Below are positions 61,630-64,000 of a stretch of 64,000 bases of DNA, in pieces. How positions within the stretch are numbered: position 1 is the stretch's first letter; each line of letters starts with the position of its first letter. The translations under genes were made by a program, and so were the position numbers. The notes beneath the pieces were generated by a model. It was not told the DNA's origin, did not search any database, and saw only the letters and a program-made list of their open reading frames with translations. Source of the stretch: CAWFQB01 sp965277875 (GTDB lineage: Bacteria; Armatimonadota; Chthonomonadetes; Chthonomonadales; Chthonomonadaceae); the NCBI GenBank assembly GCA_965277875.1, contig CBDIDV010000002.1:4650001-4714000 (forward strand), written 5' to 3'.

Positions 61630-64000
61630 TTAGTGCAGGGTGGTTCCGGCTCCGGGCATGTCGCCGACGACTTTGGGGACGGCGGGCGCGCGGCGCGTCT
61701 TTTCCTTTTTGGCGGACGTGGGCGGCGTCGGTTCGTCATTGGGCTTGACGAGGTGGGCCGCTCCCGCTTTCGGCTCCAGGGCGAGTTCCAGCACCTGCTT
61801 TACGTCCGTGACAAAGTGGATGTCCAGGTCGGCCCGGATCTCTTCGGGCAGGTCTTCCATCACGTCCTTGCGGTTGCGCTCCGGCACGACGATGGTTTTG
61901 ATACCGGCCCGGCGCGCTCCGAGCGCCTTCTCTTTCAGGCCGCCAATCGGCAGCACCTTGCCCGACAGCGTCACCTCGCCCGTCATGGCGAGCAGGGGCT
62001 TGGCATGGCGGCCGCTGAACAGGCTCGCCAGGGCCGTCGTCATCGTCACGCCCGCGCTCGGCCCGTCTTTAGGGATGCCGCCCGCAGGCACATGGATGTG
62101 GATGTCGTGCTTGTCGTAAAAGTCAATCGGCGCCCCGATCTCAGCCGTGTGCGCCCGGACATACGACAGCGCGGCCTGTACGCTCTCCTTCATCACGTCG
62201 CCCAACTGCCCCGTGATCGTTACGGACGACGGGCGGTTTGTCGGGCTGGGCATGGCGGTCGCCTCGATGAAGATGATGTCGCCCCCCATCGGGGTCCACA
62301 CCAGGCCGGTCGCCACGCCCGGAGTCTCGACGCGCGAGATCGCTTCTTCCTGCTCGAAGCGCGGCGCGCCCAGATAGTCCTTGACGATCTGCGGCGTCAC
62401 GTCCAGGGATTCGAGCTTGCCCTCGGCGAAGCCGCGCGTCGCCTTGCGGCACACGCTCGCGATTTCGCGCTCCAGGCTGCGAACGCCCGCCTCTTTGGTA
62501 TACCCCTGCACGATCCGCTGTACGGCGTCGGTCGTAAACGTGATGCGGCCCTCGATGCCGTGTTCCTGCGCCTGCTTGGGTATCAGGTGCTTTTCGGCAA
62601 TGGCGACCTTTTCTTCTTCGGTATAGCCCGCCAGTTCAATGATCTCCATGCGGTCGCGCAGCGGCGGCAGGATGGTATCCAGAACGTTCGCCGTGGTCAC
62701 GAACAGCACTTTGCTCAGGTCGAACGGCACGTCCAGATAGTGATCGCGGAAACTGGTGTTCTGTTCGGGGTCGAGGGCTTCCAAAAGCGCGCCGCTCGGA
62801 TCGCCCCGGAAGTCGGCCTGCACCTTGTCAATCTCGTCCATCATAAAGACGGGGTTATTGGTCTCGGCCCGCTTGATGCCCTGTATGATCTGGCCGGGCA
62901 GTGCGCCGATATACGTGCGCCGATGCCCGCGTATCTCGGCCTCGTCGCGCACGCCGCCCAGCGACATCCGCACGAACTGCCGTCCCATCGCCCGCGCGAT
63001 ACTTTTGCCCAGGCTGGTCTTGCCCACGCCGGGAGGGCCGCTGAAACACAGGATCGGCTGTCGGGACGTGCCATCCGCCTTGAACTTGCGAACCGACAGA
63101 TACTCCAGGATACGATCCTTGATCTTCTCCAGGCCGTAGTGGTCGGCGTCCAGGACTTCTTTGACGGCAGCGATGTCCAGGTTATCGTCACTCTGCTTCT
63201 GCCACGGCATCTGCACCATCCAGTCCAGATACGTGCGCGTGACGTTGTATTCCGGGGCCATCGGGTTCATGCGGCCCAGGCGGTCCAGTTCGCGCTCGGC
63301 CTCCTTGCGGGCCTCATCGGGCATACCCGACGCGGCGATCTTTTCGCGCAGTTCGTCCGTGTCCTGGGTGCGGTCGTCGCCCTCGCCAAGTTCTTTTTGA
63401 ATCTGGCGTACCTGCTCGCGCAGATAGTAGTCGCGCTGCGTTTTGCCCAGTTCCTGGGCCACTTCGCTTTGCAGGCGGTTGCCAAGCTCCAGCACCTGCA
63501 CCTCGCGGCTGAGAAGCTCCATCAGGCGCGTCATGCGCGGCTTGATTTCGATGAGTTCCAGCAGTTCCTGGCGCTCCTCGAAGGTCAGGCGTGGCATTTG
63601 CTGCGCGATCAGGTCGGATAATGCGCCCGCGTCCTGCACGTTGTTGGGCATGTTCTGCATCTCGTCGGGCAGGTCGGACGATAGCTGCACGATACGCGTG
63701 AACATCTGGCTTATCTGGCGGCGCAGGGCTTCCACTTCCAGCTTGTCTTCTTCGGCCACTTCGGGTTCTTCAATGGTGCGGATCTTGACGCGCAGATACG
63801 GCGTGGTCTGCACGGCCTCGACGATCTCGAAGCGCTGTATGCCCTGTACGATCAGGCGGATGCCTTCGGGAACCTGCGCCATCATGCGTATGGCGACCAC
63901 GCTGCCGATCTTGTACACGTCGTCAAGCGTGGGGTTCTCGATCTTGGGGTCTTTCATGCAGGCCACGGCGATCAGGCGGTTGCCGCCCTCGACGCTCTCG
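61630..64000 (-). CDS. lon: ATP-dependent Lon protease, 5' end outside window
   Basis: At least 790 residues; the frame is open at the right window edge (reads VEGGNRLIAVACMKD), so the start lies beyond 64000. Order: part of the N-terminal substrate-binding domain, a helical region, AAA+ domain with Walker A GPPGVGKTSLGKS and FMMDEIDK, and protease domain with the catalytic Ser in KDGPSAGVTM and Lys in GGLKEKALGARR. A Lys/Pro/Thr-rich tail of about 45 residues ends the protein, longer than in E. coli Lon. It degrades misfolded and regulatory proteins in the cytoplasm. Confidence 0.97.
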   Translation of the reverse strand, partial: ESVEGGNRLIAVACMKDPKIENPTLDDVYKIGSVVAIRMMAQVPEGIRLIVQGIQRFEIVEAVQTTPYLRVKIRTIEEPEVAEEDKLEVEALRRQISQMFTRIVQLSSDLPDEMQNMPNNVQDAGALSDLIAQQMPRLTFEERQELLELIEIKPRMTRLMELLSREVQVLELGNRLQSEVAQELGKTQRDYYLREQVRQIQKELGEGDDRTQDTDELREKIAASGMPDEARKEAERELDRLGRMNPMAPEYNVTRTYLDWMVQMPWQKQSDDNLDIAAVKEVLDADHYGLEKIKDRILEYLSVRKFKADGTSRQPILCFSGPPGVGKTSLGKSIARAMGRQFVRMSLGGVRDEAEIRGHRRTYIGALPGQIIQGIKRAETNNPVFMMDEIDKVQADFRGDPSGALLEALDPEQNTSFRDHYLDVPFDLSKVLFVTTANVLDTILPPLRDRMEIIELAGYTEEEKVAIAEKHLIPKQAQEHGIEGRITFTTDAVQRIVQGYTKEAGVRSLEREIASVCRKATRGFAEGKLESLDVTPQIVKDYLGAPRFEQEEAISRVETPGVATGLVWTPMGGDIIFIEATAMPSPTNRPSSVTITGQLGDVMKESVQAALSYVRAHTAEIGAPIDFYDKHDIHIHVPAGGIPKDGPSAGVTMTTALASLFSGRHAKPLLAMTGEVTLSGKVLPIGGLKEKALGARRAGIKTIVVPERNRKDVMEDLPEEIRADLDIHFVTDVKQVLELALEPKAGAAHLVKPNDEPTPPTSAKKEKTRRAPAVPKVVGDMPGAGTTLH

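Noticed and set aside
61621..63621. 666-codon open frame on +, antisense to lon, with TATAAT and ATG in leaderless spacing just before it.
   Set aside because: It mirrors the codon structure of lon, has Arg/His-rich shadow composition and no domains; the lon frame has all catalytic motifs.
1..64000. Prophage, integrase, tRNA or rRNA genes.
   Set aside because: None seen on either strand; the mini-elements carry no transposase, so mobility would depend on enzymes elsewhere.

Overview
The window looks like a GC-rich bacterial chromosome segment with diderm traits. It carries gmhA/gmhB for LPS heptose, secreted proteins of giant size, an asd-dapA-RNase J cluster, Lon, and abundant eukaryote-like Ser/Thr phosphosignalling. 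There is no rRNA or other phylogenetic marker. A deep-branching diderm such as Armatimonadota is my best guess, at low confidence. Ordinary Shine-Dalgarno starts dominate, but several genes look leaderless.

Layout. 1-13.9 kb: two giant, probably exported beta-propeller-rich proteins on + (the first cut by the window edge), separated by a palindromic mini-element and ended by a strong terminator. 14.2-21.5 kb: a PAS-GGDEF-HD-GYP c-di-GMP protein (-), an M13 metallopeptidase, an amidohydrolase-type decarboxylase and the NAD(P)HX repair enzyme. 21.7-32.1 kb: signalling module 1 on +, made of a membrane FHA protein, a polytopic double-FHA protein, a vWA protein, a zinc-ribbon double-FHA protein, a PP2C phosphatase, a transmembrane Ser/Thr kinase with TPRs and a hypothetical protein. 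A metallophosphoesterase and a methyltransferase follow. 34.1-35.4 kb: gmhB and gmhA (-). 35.5-38.3 kb: a compact Type II restriction-modification island (-) with an HTH regulator, a small protein, a methyltransferase and a Bpu10I-like nuclease. 38.3-39.2 kb: a secreted-type gene split by an in-frame stop. 39.4-43.4 kb: asd, dapA and rnj (-). 43.7-48.5 kb: a Type III restriction-modification locus (-). Its mod gene contains a run of 11 G, and its res gene is broken by a 159-bp element flanked by TA duplications. 48.9-58.9 kb: signalling module 2 (-), made of a zinc-ribbon membrane protein, a helical protein, a PknG-like kinase, a zinc-ribbon PP2C, a vWA protein, a zinc-ribbon FHA protein and a four-TM sensor-like protein. 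59.0-64 kb: a TetR regulator, a membrane protein probably under its control, a Uma2-type protein and Lon (-, start outside the window).

How the genes work together. The two signalling modules each contain kinase, phosphatase, FHA reader and vWA genes, so each can write, erase and read Thr phosphorylation. Module 1 adds repeated T-x-M-G motifs as possible phosphosites. Module 2 combines a PknG-type kinase with an FHA protein and a four-TM protein resembling GlnX, and four of its proteins each carry two zinc ribbons. The Type III locus looks like a methyltransferase able to switch by slippage whose partner nuclease has been lost, that is, a candidate phasevarion regulator. Intergenic spaces are rich in 100-190 bp imperfect palindromic elements of several families, none with a transposase here.
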